The position numbers and the translations under genes are program-made. Shown here piece by piece: positions 1 to 8,856 of a stretch of DNA of 64,000 nucleotides. Origin of the DNA: Bacillus sp. BA3 (lineage in GTDB: Bacteria > Bacillota > Bacilli > Bacillales > DSM-1321); the NCBI GenBank assembly GCA_002835675.1, contig PIZR01000006.1, forward strand, positions 301,754-365,753, in the 5' to 3' direction. The notes beneath the pieces were generated by a model that was not told the DNA's origin, made no database searches, and saw nothing but the letters and a program-made list of their open reading frames with translations. Position 1 is the first letter of the stretch, and every line of letters begins with the position of its first letter.

Positions 1-144
1 TGTAAATATTTTTTTATAATAAGTAAAACCATTGTCCATTTCATTTTTATCATTACTAATTAATTCAATAGCTTCCACTAAATCAGATTCTATGAATCTA
101 TACTCTTTACCATTATAGATCGTATACTCACCTTTTCTTAGCAT
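1..144 (-). CDS. Partial hypothetical protein, cut by the window edge
   Basis: An open frame of 48 codons runs from an ATG at 144 to the left edge with no stop. A GGAGTGGG ribosome site sits just before the start, so this is probably a real gene. The visible residues begin MLRKGEYTIYNGKEYRF and show no domain I recognise. It lies beyond the terminator that closes the toxin/ADP-ribosylglycohydrolase operon, in the position where LXG loci often carry further immunity genes or orphan toxin tips. That role is only positional inference. Confidence 0.55.
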   Translation of the reverse strand, partial: MLRKGEYTIYNGKEYRFIESDLVEAIELISNDKNEMDNGFTYYKKIFT

Positions 145-207
145 TTTCCCACTCCATTATTTAATTTTCCATCACCGTTTAACATAGCATAAACTGGACT
201 CTGGACA

Positions 208-244
208 TAAAAAAACCCTATAAAGGATTTTATAGGGGTTTTTT
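208..244. terminator. Bidirectional intrinsic terminator after the ADP-ribosylglycohydrolase gene
   Basis: A perfect 9-bp stem (CCCTATAAA / TTTATAGGG, 216-224 and 229-237) with a GGAT loop is flanked by an A-run on the left and a T-run on the right, so it can end transcription on either strand. It closes the toxin-immunity operon on the minus strand. Confidence 0.85.
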
Positions 245-266
245 ATGTTTATATGGGTGATTTACA

Positions 267-1289
267 TCAATCTCCATACTCTTCTTTAATTGCTTTATCT
301 GCACAAAAACTATGGAATTGCTCAATTAATTCATCAATATCTTCTTTTCTTGTGATTTTCTCAAGCCATTCTTTAGGGATGTCGTCCATTTTATAGTACA
401 TACCTGCCATTGTCCCTGTAATGGCACCTACTGTATCCGTATCATCCCCTAGATTCACTGCTTTTAAAACGGCATCGCTAAACGAATCTGAATTTCCTAA
501 GCACCAAATGGCTGCTTCCAACGTATGAACGACATAACCATCTGACTGAATTTCTTCTTGTGGTAATGAAAAGAAACCTTCTTCAAAAATTCTTGAATAG
601 TATTGCAGCTCTTTTTGGTATATATGATTTTTATCAAAATTCTCATCAAAAAGTTCTTTTATTTCCCTTTTTGAAACTTCAGGAGAATTATTATAATAAA
701 GTCTAAGTAAAAACTCGACATAAATAATGGAACCCACCACAGAACGCGGATGAGAATGTGTAACTTCCGTATATTTTTTAATGGTTTGGATTTTTTCAAT
801 GAAATTAAAGTTATTAAAGAGGATAAATGCCACGGGAGCGATCCTCATCAACGCCCCATTCCCATTATCAAACATGGCATTTCCGCCACATTCTGGTGCC
901 GGGGTTCCATTTTTAAACTTGATTATGGCTTCACTGGTCGTTCTTCCAATATCGAACATTTCATGATGTGGTGTCCAATAGCCAGATTCCATATACTGAA
1001 CGAATTTTTGCATGAGCTCCGCTGAATCGCCTTTTTCAATTAAGTTTTCAATTAAACATAAGGTTAATGAAGTATCGTCCGACCAAGTGCCTGGCGGCTG
1101 ATTATAGGTTCCATATCCCGTTATATCATTAATAGTGAAAGTCCCTCTTTTTTTAAATTCAACTGGGACACCAAGCAAGTCTCCAACAATACCGCCATAC
1201 AGACTTGGTAACATTCTTTTTTTTAGATTATATCTCAAAAAACTTTTACTATCGTCTTCCCATCTGTCTACCATTCTTCTGCTTGTCAT
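267..1289 (-). CDS. ADP-ribosylglycohydrolase, probable immunity enzyme for the adjacent ART toxin
   Basis: A DraG/ARH-type hydrolase of 340 residues. The family removes ADP-ribose from modified proteins using two metal ions. Visible metal-site motifs are GGIVGDLLG (residues 32-40), SDDT (70-73) and GDDTDT (281-286), so the enzyme looks catalytically complete. The start ATG follows AGGTG closely and lies 16 bases after the stop of the LXG toxin, so the two are cotranscribed. The toxin ends in an ADP-ribosyltransferase domain, so the natural inference is enzymatic immunity, as described for the Tre1/Tri1 pair of Serratia. Codon use is A+T-rich like the toxin tip. A general housekeeping ADP-ribosylhydrolase is possible but the position argues against it. 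Confidence 0.85.
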   Translation of the reverse strand: MTSRRMVDRWEDDSKSFLRYNLKKRMLPSLYGGIVGDLLGVPVEFKKRGTFTINDITGYGTYNQPPGTWSDDTSLTLCLIENLIEKGDSAELMQKFVQYMESGYWTPHHEMFDIGRTTSEAIIKFKNGTPAPECGGNAMFDNGNGALMRIAPVAFILFNNFNFIEKIQTIKKYTEVTHSHPRSVVGSIIYVEFLLRLYYNNSPEVSKREIKELFDENFDKNHIYQKELQYYSRIFEEGFFSLPQEEIQSDGYVVHTLEAAIWCLGNSDSFSDAVLKAVNLGDDTDTVGAITGTMAGMYYKMDDIPKEWLEKITRKEDIDELIEQFHSFCADKAIKEEYGD

Positions 1290-1305
1290 TCATTACACCT
1301 ACTTT

Positions 1306-3459
1306 TTAATTAGATCTTAAGTCTAGTATAAGATGCAATTTACCATTTGCATCTTCATTCGCTTCTTTTATGAACAATTCTTGACCTGCATTGAGAAGTA
1401 ATTCGGCCTCATCAGGGACGTTACTAATATCGCCGACATAGGCAGCTTTTGCTCCTTGAGGTATATTAATTGTCCATAAAACTTCTTTGTAATCAAAAGA
1501 AGATTCTTTTACAATCGCAGTACTAATAAATCCTTCATCTTTAATAGTCTTCCCTATTAAAGATTCAACATCTATATTCCCATATTTATTTATGCTAAAA
1601 ATACCTTCAAACGGTCTAAAGTCAGTTCCTCTATATACCTGCATATTATGTGGAACGGTTGCTTTACTAAGTCCACTTTTAATATCATCAATAACCTGCA
1701 TATCTATGCCATGTAAAGAATCATCGATTCCTCTTAAATAATTATTTATATATTGATAGTCAATTCCAGTATATTTAATAATAGCCTTTCTTTCACTTTC
1801 AGTTAAGGATTTCAACCAATTAGTATAGTTTTTATTACCCCATTCATGAGCTTCGGCTATATTACTAATTGTAGGCGTTGCTTCACTGGGCCCACCTCTA
1901 ACACTAAATTTCTGCACGAGCTCCTTCACTTTTACTGAATCAGCTTCTAATCCAACCATATTATGCCCAGCAGGTTGAAGTGACGGTCTGAGAACAGGCA
2001 TTTTGATTTCACCTATAGCCCGGCCAGCCGCTTTCCCATGGGAAACGGCAATATCCTTAAAGGTTTTTGTTTCATTGGCAATGAAGCGGCCGGTTGTTTT
2101 AGCAACCTGCCCGGTGGCTTTGCCCACCTTTATCACATTTTCATATGTGGCTTTGCCCATACCGCTGATGATGGCTTGAACCTTCTGTACCTGCTTTTGC
2201 GCAAATTCCTTGCTGTAAGGGACGAACTTTGTACCACTCGCTACTTTATCAGCGACTTTAGCCGCACCTGCCACACCGCCGATTCCAAGTGCCATCAACA
2301 ACCCGTTCTGGCGCTGTTCCTCGGTCAGTTGGTTGCCGAACATGTCTTTGCCTGTGGCCGCTTCTCCGAGGCCGTTGGCTGCGAGGAGTCCGTATATCCC
2401 GTATTCGGTTTTCTGGAGGAGGCTAAAGCCTTTTGTCGTTTTATAGGCATCGAGCGCCTGGTTCGCTGCGTTGAGCCCTTTGGCCGTTTTGTAGATGGCG
2501 CTGCCGCCTTTGATGGCCCTGCCGGCCCAGCCGACGACGGGGATGAATCCAGCGGCTGCCATGGCGCCGGCGGCGATTCGTTCGGCATCGGACAGCTTGC
2601 GGCCCGTTACTGGATCGACTCCGGTTGAGGCCCTGATAGAATCATAATATCCCGTGAATTCCCCTGTAAAGGTTTTTGTCGTATCCCAGGCTTTTTCATA
2701 CCATGGGCGGTTTTCGAGTTCTTCCATTTCCTGTTCGATTTTCCGGGCTTCGGCTTGCTGCTTTTTGAAGGTCTGATAGTCTTTCATCTGACCGGCGACT
2801 TCATCCTTCACTTGATAGACGTCACTGCTCTTGAATGCCGATTGATCGAACGTCATCGGCGAAACGTGGCCGTCCTGTTTGGTGGCATCAAGCAAGGCAC
2901 GGAAGAGGCCAACGGCCACGTTTTCTTGCCCGACGGACACATCATATTCCTCGACCAATTGCCGGTCGACATTCTCGACCTTTGTCACGGTGTCATCCAG
3001 TCTATGTCCGGCCAACGTGATTTTTTCATTAAAATCTTTTTGATCGAACATATCAAGAGGCAGGATATCGTCAATGCTGTTCAGGATCCTTTGAAGGTCG
3101 TTCGCTTGTTCATCGACAAGCGATTTCGCTTGGTTGATGCCGTTCGACACTTCGCCGTCTAAAAAGGGAACCTCGACCACCGTATTTCCGGAGAGGCCCG
3201 CCTCTTCCAGGGTGGCCGGTATGCCTTCCAAAAAACTGATTTGGGTCGTGAATAGTTCCATCCAGGCGTCCGCCACCTCGATTTGCGCTTCATAGAAGCT
3301 TTTGATGGCGGCAGCACCGGCTCCCTGAAACTCGTTATCCAGGCCGACGATGCCCTGAAATTCCTTTTTCAGGGCTGTGACTTCCTTCTTTAGTTCTTCA
3401 TATTGCTTGGCGCGCGACTTGGTTGCGGCCGTCAATGTCTCGGCTTCATATATCTTCAT
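1306..3459 (-). CDS. LXG-type polymorphic toxin with C-terminal ADP-ribosyltransferase domain
   Basis: This 717-residue protein has the build of a type VII (Esx/Yuk)-exported antibacterial toxin. Residues 1-200 form the helical LXG domain. Around residues 280-400 is a pre-toxin region with Gly/Ala-rich hydrophobic stretches and a DPVTGRKLSDAE motif. The last ~110 residues match ADP-ribosyltransferase exotoxins: VYRG with Arg610, GFIST with Ser646, and an E684-A-E686 motif, giving the R-S-ExE catalytic set. Residues ~475-515 link body and tip. The body is coded by G+C-rich DNA and the tip by A+T-rich DNA, the usual mark of swapped toxin tips. The ATG overlaps the stop of the upstream gene by 4 bases. 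The target protein is unknown. Confidence 0.88.
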   Translation of the reverse strand: MKIYEAETLTAATKSRAKQYEELKKEVTALKKEFQGIVGLDNEFQGAGAAAIKSFYEAQIEVADAWMELFTTQISFLEGIPATLEEAGLSGNTVVEVPFLDGEVSNGINQAKSLVDEQANDLQRILNSIDDILPLDMFDQKDFNEKITLAGHRLDDTVTKVENVDRQLVEEYDVSVGQENVAVGLFRALLDATKQDGHVSPMTFDQSAFKSSDVYQVKDEVAGQMKDYQTFKKQQAEARKIEQEMEELENRPWYEKAWDTTKTFTGEFTGYYDSIRASTGVDPVTGRKLSDAERIAAGAMAAAGFIPVVGWAGRAIKGGSAIYKTAKGLNAANQALDAYKTTKGFSLLQKTEYGIYGLLAANGLGEAATGKDMFGNQLTEEQRQNGLLMALGIGGVAGAAKVADKVASGTKFVPYSKEFAQKQVQKVQAIISGMGKATYENVIKVGKATGQVAKTTGRFIANETKTFKDIAVSHGKAAGRAIGEIKMPVLRPSLQPAGHNMVGLEADSVKVKELVQKFSVRGGPSEATPTISNIAEAHEWGNKNYTNWLKSLTESERKAIIKYTGIDYQYINNYLRGIDDSLHGIDMQVIDDIKSGLSKATVPHNMQVYRGTDFRPFEGIFSINKYGNIDVESLIGKTIKDEGFISTAIVKESSFDYKEVLWTINIPQGAKAAYVGDISNVPDEAELLLNAGQELFIKEANEDANGKLHLILDLRSN

Positions 3460-3743
3460 CGCTGATACCCATGTGAAGACGTATAGGCGATGGCTTCATC
3501 CTGTTCTTTTAATAAGTCAATGTTGGCACGGGTATCTTCCACATTTTTCTGGACGATTTTGATATATTGCTCGAAGACCTTCTCCAGGTTCGTTTCGCGG
3601 TCGATCCATTTCGAGGTGAATTCCAATTTATTATTGCCAAGCTCGCCTGCCGGCAAATTTCCAAGCGTGACTGTACCAAGTGCCGTCTTCACCTGATCGA
3701 CTTGCTTCGTTACGGCAGGATGATTCAGTTTGATTGTCGTCAT
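3456..3743 (-). CDS. YwqI-like (DUF5344) LXG partner protein
   Basis: A 95-residue helical protein resembling B. subtilis YwqI, which lies between ywqH and the LXG toxin gene ywqJ. Proteins of this kind act as small helical partners that bind the LXG domain and help its type VII export. The ATG at 3743 is chosen over the upstream GTG because it has an AAGGGTGG ribosome site and forms a TAATG overlap with the stop of the preceding gene. Its own stop overlaps the toxin start (ATGA), so all three genes are translationally coupled. No catalytic motif is visible. Confidence 0.75.
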   Translation of the reverse strand: MTTIKLNHPAVTKQVDQVKTALGTVTLGNLPAGELGNNKLEFTSKWIDRETNLEKVFEQYIKIVQKNVEDTRANIDLLKEQDEAIAYTSSHGYQR

Positions 3744-4168
3744 TAAAACAACCACCCTTTTAAATATGATATTTTGCTTTCCAATTGATCTATGACGGCT
3801 TCTCCTTTGCCTAAAAGAACATCCGCTTCATGTGCTATCGTACCTGCTGCACTCAGAGCCTTTTTCTCTATATTAAGTATCATGATTTTACCGTCGATTT
3901 TCTCTTTATAGTCGTCATAATCATCATGAATGATCGTTGACATTGCCTTGTATGCATCAATACGGGCATCTTGAAAGTCTTCTGCACGGTTTCCCGTCCA
4001 GCTTTTTGCCAAGTCCGGATTTTTAATTTTAGCGATTTCCCCAAGACAAGCATTCTGTTCTACTTTGATTTGACTTTTTGCATGCTCCAAACGGTTGATT
4101 TTTTCATTCACATCGGACATTTTACTGGAAAGGGCTGAGTGTATTTCACTCAATGAATTTGCATACAC
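3743..4168 (-). CDS. YwqH-like (DUF5082) LXG partner protein
   Basis: A 141-residue, almost wholly helical protein close in length and style to B. subtilis YwqH, the first gene of the ywqH-ywqI-ywqJ toxin operon. It carries a GNRAEDF segment near residue 60 reminiscent of WXG100-like hairpin turns, and long amphipathic helices on either side. Translation starts at GTG (4166-4168) after a GAGGTGA ribosome site. It is the first gene of the toxin operon and probably helps load the LXG toxin for export. No secretion signal is visible. Confidence 0.75.
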   Translation of the reverse strand: MYANSLSEIHSALSSKMSDVNEKINRLEHAKSQIKVEQNACLGEIAKIKNPDLAKSWTGNRAEDFQDARIDAYKAMSTIIHDDYDDYKEKIDGKIMILNIEKKALSAAGTIAHEADVLLGKGEAVIDQLESKISYLKGWLF

Positions 4169-4230
4169 TTAAAAATCACCTCAAACATACTATTCTCATT
4201 ATGTAGACTGTCATATTTTTCATAATTTTT

Positions 4231-4258
4231 ATTATAAGGATTATAGTCTTAGAGTTAA
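4231..4258 (-). promoter_or_regulatory. Candidate sigma-A promoter of the LXG toxin operon
   Basis: On the minus strand, TTAACT (4253-4258) is followed after 16 bases by a perfect TATAAT (4231-4236), about 60 bases before the GTG start at 4168. The -35 box matches TTGACA at only four of six positions, so the call rests mainly on the -10 box and its position. Confidence 0.45.
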
Positions 4259-4361
4259 ATAGGGATAAATAAGCTATTTATGCTAGGTGTTTAGGGAATT
4301 CATCCCACACGCACCAATTACATCTTAGACTTTTCACCCCTGATTTTCCATTTTTAAACAT

Positions 4362-4387
4362 AAAAAGAGAGTGCAGGCTGCACCCTC
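4362..4387 (-). terminator. Intrinsic terminator of the M28 aminopeptidase gene
   Basis: A 9-bp stem with one mismatch (4367-4375 and 4379-4387) and a three-base loop is followed on the minus strand by CTTTTT. It lies 16 bases beyond the peptidase stop. Confidence 0.8.
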
Positions 4388-4402
4388 TGAATATTTACAG
4401 CA

Positions 4403-5806
4403 TTATTTGAATTCCTTTTCGTCAAATAAATGCGGAACTTTCACCTTTTTCCCTTTTTTATGATTGAGATCAGGTTTTTTAGCTTCGATTTTAGCTTGGT
4501 CATATACAGCGGTACCGACAATTTCAGCAACATCCTGAAGCTTTTCTTTTGAGATTTTATCAATGGTATCATCAGGGGTATGATACCAAGGCTCTGATGG
4601 ACTGTGGATGAATAAAGCAGCGGGTATCCCAGCCTCAGCAAAGGATACATGGTCACTTCTCCCGCCTTGTCCATATGGAGTCGGCTCACCATTCAATCTT
4701 GTACTTGATGCCTGGGCCAGCTCGGTTACAAGGTTCATTTCTCCATCATTAGTCAAAATGACCAAATCTCCGGCATCCTTGCTTCCCACCATATCGAGAT
4801 TGAAGTTGGCAATGGTCCGCTTGATATCATCATCAGGGAGATTGCTCACATAATGCTGTGAACCCAGCAATCCATTTTCCTCTGCCCCAAAGGTGACGAA
4901 ACGAATTTCCGTATCTGTAGGAAGATTCTTCAGAACACGTGCAAGTTCAAGGGTGACGGATGTTCCTGATGCATCATCATTCGCTCCGGGTGCTCCTGCG
5001 ACGGAATCATGATGGCCAGTAATATAAATGATATCGTTCTTTTTTGCTTTATTGCTCTTTGTTGCCTTTTTCGTAGCCACTACATTATAAGAGGTTTTTT
5101 CTCCGGAATAAGCTCCTTCAATTTTTAATGATGCTGTCAATTTAACTCCAGCATTCAGTTTTTCCAGAAGTGCTTCTCCATCCTTTTTGGTTATCGTGAC
5201 GGATGGAATATACTTGTCATTATCCTCTCCGAGTGTCCCGTTTAATTCCCCTTCTGCATTATTGAATAGGATGACTCCCGCTGCCCCTTTCTCTGCTGCA
5301 TTCAATACTTTCTCTGCAAAAGTGAGGCTGCCTCTTTGTATAAGGGCAATCTTCCCTGCAACATCGGTTTCCCCAAGCTCTTCTTTCGTTCCTAAACCGG
5401 CATATACCACTTCACCGGATAGGTCCCCATTAACTGAATAGGTTAAATTGTTCGCTTGGATTTCCCCATCGAATCCAGCAACGGATAGCTCGACCAGATT
5501 TGGATCTGTATAAGATAAAAAATTGAACTCTTCAATATCGGCTTTATAGCCATAAGATTTGAACTGCTTTTTGATGAATTGGACGGCTTTATACTCAGAA
5601 TCCGAACCGGCCACCCGAGGTGTTTGTGAGAGGTATTCAATATTCTTGTAGATTTTATCGGCATCGATTCTTTTAATGACTTGCTTGTCCGTGGATGGCG
5701 CGGATAGCACCGGCGATGAATGTGGCGCTGCTAATGCGGTTGTTGTCCCGGCTGTCCCGAGTGTCAATGCTGCGATTAAGGTTACCGACAGAAATTGTTT
5801 TTTCAT
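4403..5806 (-). CDS. Secreted M28 family zinc aminopeptidase with PA domain (YwaD-like)
   Basis: A 467-residue exported peptidase. The N-terminus (MKKQFLSVTLIAALTLG, then ALAAP) is a signal peptide. A PA domain spans about residues 120-235 and a zinc-peptidase M28 core about 245-440. Metal and catalytic motifs are HHDSV, PGANDDASGT, FGAEENGLLGS, NLDMVG and RSDHVSF. B. subtilis YwaD has the same domain order and similar length. The family removes N-terminal residues from peptides outside the cell for nutrition. The ATG follows GGGAGG. It stands alone between its own terminator and a divergent operon. The C-terminal ~25 residues are Lys-rich, as in secreted Bacillus enzymes that contact the wall. 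Confidence 0.88.
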   Translation of the reverse strand: MKKQFLSVTLIAALTLGTAGTTTALAAPHSSPVLSAPSTDKQVIKRIDADKIYKNIEYLSQTPRVAGSDSEYKAVQFIKKQFKSYGYKADIEEFNFLSYTDPNLVELSVAGFDGEIQANNLTYSVNGDLSGEVVYAGLGTKEELGETDVAGKIALIQRGSLTFAEKVLNAAEKGAAGVILFNNAEGELNGTLGEDNDKYIPSVTITKKDGEALLEKLNAGVKLTASLKIEGAYSGEKTSYNVVATKKATKSNKAKKNDIIYITGHHDSVAGAPGANDDASGTSVTLELARVLKNLPTDTEIRFVTFGAEENGLLGSQHYVSNLPDDDIKRTIANFNLDMVGSKDAGDLVILTNDGEMNLVTELAQASSTRLNGEPTPYGQGGRSDHVSFAEAGIPAALFIHSPSEPWYHTPDDTIDKISKEKLQDVAEIVGTAVYDQAKIEAKKPDLNHKKGKKVKVPHLFDEKEFK

Positions 5807-6077
5807 AGATTGCCTCCCAGTTTAATAGATTCCTCCATAATTTTACAATATATAGAAAATACTAACTAGGTAGGTTTATCCCTATTCATGCATGTCTAAA
5901 GTACCTAATTTACAAATTCAAGAAATTAACAGGAGGTTTGATTCGTGCCGAAAGTTCTATATCAATCGATATTTTGTCATATTATATAAAAATACCTGTA
6001 ATCCAAACAGGATTTTCGCTCTTTTTCGGGAAAATAATACAGAAGAGATAGAATTTCTACAGGGAGAAGGCGCAAAG

Positions 6078-7226
6078 ATGTCGATAACTAAATTCGTGAT
6101 GCCGGAAGTGATTTTTGGAAAAGGTTCGATTGAACAAGCTGGCGAGGCCTGCTTGCGGCTGGGTGCCAAAAAGGCGCTGATCGTAAGCGATTCCGGGGTG
6201 GCCAATGCTGGCTGGTTAGATAAAGTCATTGAATCCTGCCAAGATGCAGGACTTGCTTTTGCTACTTTCATTGAAATGACGACCAATCCGAAGGACAGGG
6301 AGATCGAGGCCGGCTGTTTGGCATTTAAAGAACAAGAATGTGATGCCATCATCGGGTTGGGTGGAGGCAGTGCTTTGGATGTTGCCAAAGGGGTTGCCCT
6401 TTTAGTAACGAATGGCGGCATCATCAGTGATTATGAAGGTGTTGATAAAGTCCACTCTCCCCTCCCGCCCATGGTGATGATCATGACCACTGCAGGATCG
6501 GGTTCGGAAGTATCCCAGTTTTCGGTGATCGTCGATTCATTCCGCGAGAAAAAAATGACGATCATTTCAAAATCACTCGTTCCCGATATTGCAATAGTCG
6601 ATCCTGGTACCTTAACCACCTTGGGACCGGATTTGACAGCAGCTACGGGAATGGATGTTTTAACACACGCCATTGAATCCTATGTTTCAATCGCTGCGAC
6701 ACCTTTGACAAATGTACAAGCTAAAAACGCGCTTTCCATCGTTTCCCGCCACTTACGCCCCTCTGTTGCATCCAGGCATAATGAGGAAGCAAAAAAAGCG
6801 ATGGCGATGGCGAGCCTGCAGGCTGGACTGGCTTTTTCCAATGCCATTTTGGGAGCTGCCCATGCCATTTCACATGCCCTAGGCGGCAAGTACCTCCTTC
6901 CACATGGTGAAATCAATGCGATACTCCTTCCCCATGTCATGGATTTCAATCGAATTGCCTCACCAAGGCGATTCAGCGAGATTGCCGACATCATGGGCAT
7001 CGATACACGGGCATTGACCGAGCAGCAAGCAGGAATGGCAGCCATTAGCTTTGTAAGGGAATTATCACAGGATATAGGGGCTCCCAAGAGTTTAAGTGAT
7101 GTCGGCATTACGAAAGAAATGATAGATCCCATTGGGATGACCGCTCTTGAGGATGCCTGCATGATCACAAATCCTCGTGATATGTCATTAGAACAGATAA
7201 ATCAGCTGCTTCTTACAGCCCTATAA
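6078..7226 (+). CDS. Iron-containing alcohol dehydrogenase
   Basis: A 382-residue group III (Fe-dependent) alcohol dehydrogenase, which oxidises primary alcohols or diols with NAD(P). The nucleotide-binding GGGSALD motif and the metal-binding set GMDVLTHAIESY and HAISHALGG...LPHGE are present. I start it at the ATG at 6078, after AGGGAGAAGG; the in-frame reading upstream to 5892 has no ribosome site and is not family-like. The kinase gene follows 12 bases after the stop, so enzyme, kinase and regulator form one transcript. The substrate cannot be read from the sequence. Confidence 0.88.
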   Translation: MSITKFVMPEVIFGKGSIEQAGEACLRLGAKKALIVSDSGVANAGWLDKVIESCQDAGLAFATFIEMTTNPKDREIEAGCLAFKEQECDAIIGLGGGSALDVAKGVALLVTNGGIISDYEGVDKVHSPLPPMVMIMTTAGSGSEVSQFSVIVDSFREKKMTIISKSLVPDIAIVDPGTLTTLGPDLTAATGMDVLTHAIESYVSIAATPLTNVQAKNALSIVSRHLRPSVASRHNEEAKKAMAMASLQAGLAFSNAILGAAHAISHALGGKYLLPHGEINAILLPHVMDFNRIASPRRFSEIADIMGIDTRALTEQQAGMAAISFVRELSQDIGAPKSLSDVGITKEMIDPIGMTALEDACMITNPRDMSLEQINQLLLTAL

Positions 7227-7238
7227 GAGGTGAAAAGC

Positions 7239-8852
7239 ATGAACAAACTTGAAATGATAGATTTAATGACAGGCGTTAAATCTTCAAAGAAAACGTATTA
7301 CACGGAACTTAAGAAAACCGTGGATCAGCTGAAGAAGAAAAATATGCAGCTTGAAATCATGAATGACATCACTAAAAATATGAATATGGACATCGACATC
7401 CAAGAGATTCTCCGAAATGTTATTGCAAAACTTAAGCAGCTCATTACCTTCGATGACAGTCATTTTGTCATATTGTATGAGGAAGAACCTGCCCTGCTTC
7501 ACATCTGCCCTAATGGTCACTGCGAACTTGAGCTGGATCCCAAAAACTTGTTACACCCTTTTCAGGATTTCTCATCAGCCCTGAAGGACAAACAGCCGAT
7601 TCAGGTGGAAGTTAAACGGTTACCCGAATTCCCAGAAAAGGAACGTCTATTATCCCTTGAAATCGAATCACTTCTATTAGTCCCTTTATACGGAAAAAGT
7701 AAAAAAATCGGAATTTGGACTTTCGGCAGGAAGAAAAAGAAAACATGGCATGAAGATGAACTCGAATTTCTTGAGCAACTATCCAACCAGCTTGCGTTAA
7801 CTTTGGAGAATGCCCAGCTTTATAAGGAAATTCTTCATTCCAAACAGGAGTGGGAGGATACATTCAAGGCAGTTGAGGATATGATCATCGTCTTTGATCA
7901 CAAAGGAACGGTCTATCAATCCAATGATTCAGCCAGGGACTTTTCCGACCTGCTTGCTTTAATTGTAAAATCCCAATCTTTGATTCAAGATACCTTTACG
8001 TGTAATAAGCCAGGGTTTCAGGAAGTTCTCCTTCATCATGATACCATCTTGGAAATGCATGCTTACCCGATTCAGAATAAGGAGCATCAAGTATATGGGG
8101 TCATTGCTTATTATAAAAATGTCACCGAAAGAAGACAGATGGAAGTCCAGCTATTGCATGCCGGGAAACTTGGGGCGATTGGTGAAATGGCAGCAGGGAT
8201 TGCCCATGAATTGAATAGCCCATTAACGGCCATTCTTGGAAACTCGCAAATTTTATTACGGAAAACCCCACAGGACAATCTGGATTATATGCTATTGGAC
8301 GATATCAAGATTTGCGGAGACCGATGCAGGCAAATAGTGAAAAGCCTACTTACCTTTTCAAGGCAGGATGAGTATAGATTTCACTATTACTCTATTAACG
8401 AAGCCATTCACCAGGTTCTGAACCTATTGAAGTTCCAACTTGGGAAGAAGCAAATCTCCCTCCATCTTACCCTTCAGGAAGACCTTCCTTTCATTAAGGG
8501 CAGCCAGCCGCAGATAGAACAGATCATCATCAACTTGCTATTGAATGCCAAGGACGCATTGGATGAGTCCGCCCAAACGGAAAAATCAATTGCGATCACT
8601 ACCTATACAGAAAACAAGTTCATGGTGGTTCAGGTGACTGATAACGGAACGGGGATTGAAAAAGAACGCCTGCCCTTCATATTCCATCCCTTTCATACGA
8701 CTAAAGACCGTGAAAAAGGTACAGGTTTGGGGCTGTCTGTAAGCCTCGGCATCGCCAAAGACCATGGCGGAAAGATCGACGTATTGAGCACGCCAGGACA
8801 AGGAAGCACTTTTTTCCTGAGGCTTCCCTTACAAGGAGAGGAAAGGGGATGA
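7239..8852 (+). CDS. Soluble GAF-PAS sensor histidine kinase
   Basis: A 537-residue kinase without membrane segments, so it senses a cytoplasmic signal. A coiled coil (about 15-45) leads into a GAF domain (about 45-195), a PAS domain (about 205-300), a dimerisation domain with the phosphoacceptor His in AHELNSP (His323) and a HATPase with NLLLNAKDAL, DNGTG and GTGLGLS boxes. The ATG at 7239 is preferred to the GTG at 7230 because the GAGGTG ribosome site is spaced correctly for it. It lies between an iron alcohol dehydrogenase and its partner regulator; the probable signal is an alcohol, aldehyde or redox state, which is inference from context. Confidence 0.87.
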   Translation: MNKLEMIDLMTGVKSSKKTYYTELKKTVDQLKKKNMQLEIMNDITKNMNMDIDIQEILRNVIAKLKQLITFDDSHFVILYEEEPALLHICPNGHCELELDPKNLLHPFQDFSSALKDKQPIQVEVKRLPEFPEKERLLSLEIESLLLVPLYGKSKKIGIWTFGRKKKKTWHEDELEFLEQLSNQLALTLENAQLYKEILHSKQEWEDTFKAVEDMIIVFDHKGTVYQSNDSARDFSDLLALIVKSQSLIQDTFTCNKPGFQEVLLHHDTILEMHAYPIQNKEHQVYGVIAYYKNVTERRQMEVQLLHAGKLGAIGEMAAGIAHELNSPLTAILGNSQILLRKTPQDNLDYMLLDDIKICGDRCRQIVKSLLTFSRQDEYRFHYYSINEAIHQVLNLLKFQLGKKQISLHLTLQEDLPFIKGSQPQIEQIIINLLLNAKDALDESAQTEKSIAITTYTENKFMVVQVTDNGTGIEKERLPFIFHPFHTTKDREKGTGLGLSVSLGIAKDHGGKIDVLSTPGQGSTFFLRLPLQGEERG

Positions 8853-8856
8853 TAAG

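Noticed and set aside
2038..2628. Plus-strand open frame of 196 codons
   Set aside because: It is the antisense shadow of the G+C-rich part of the LXG toxin gene, with no ribosome site or recognisable product.
5931..5960. GG-N10-GC upstream of the iron alcohol dehydrogenase as a second sigma-54 promoter
   Set aside because: Only the invariant dinucleotides and a few other bases match; the flanking consensus is poor, unlike the site at 11479-11494.
5892..6077. N-terminal extension of the iron alcohol dehydrogenase frame
   Set aside because: It has no ribosome site and no family similarity; the ATG at 6078 follows AGGGAGAAGG and gives the normal length.
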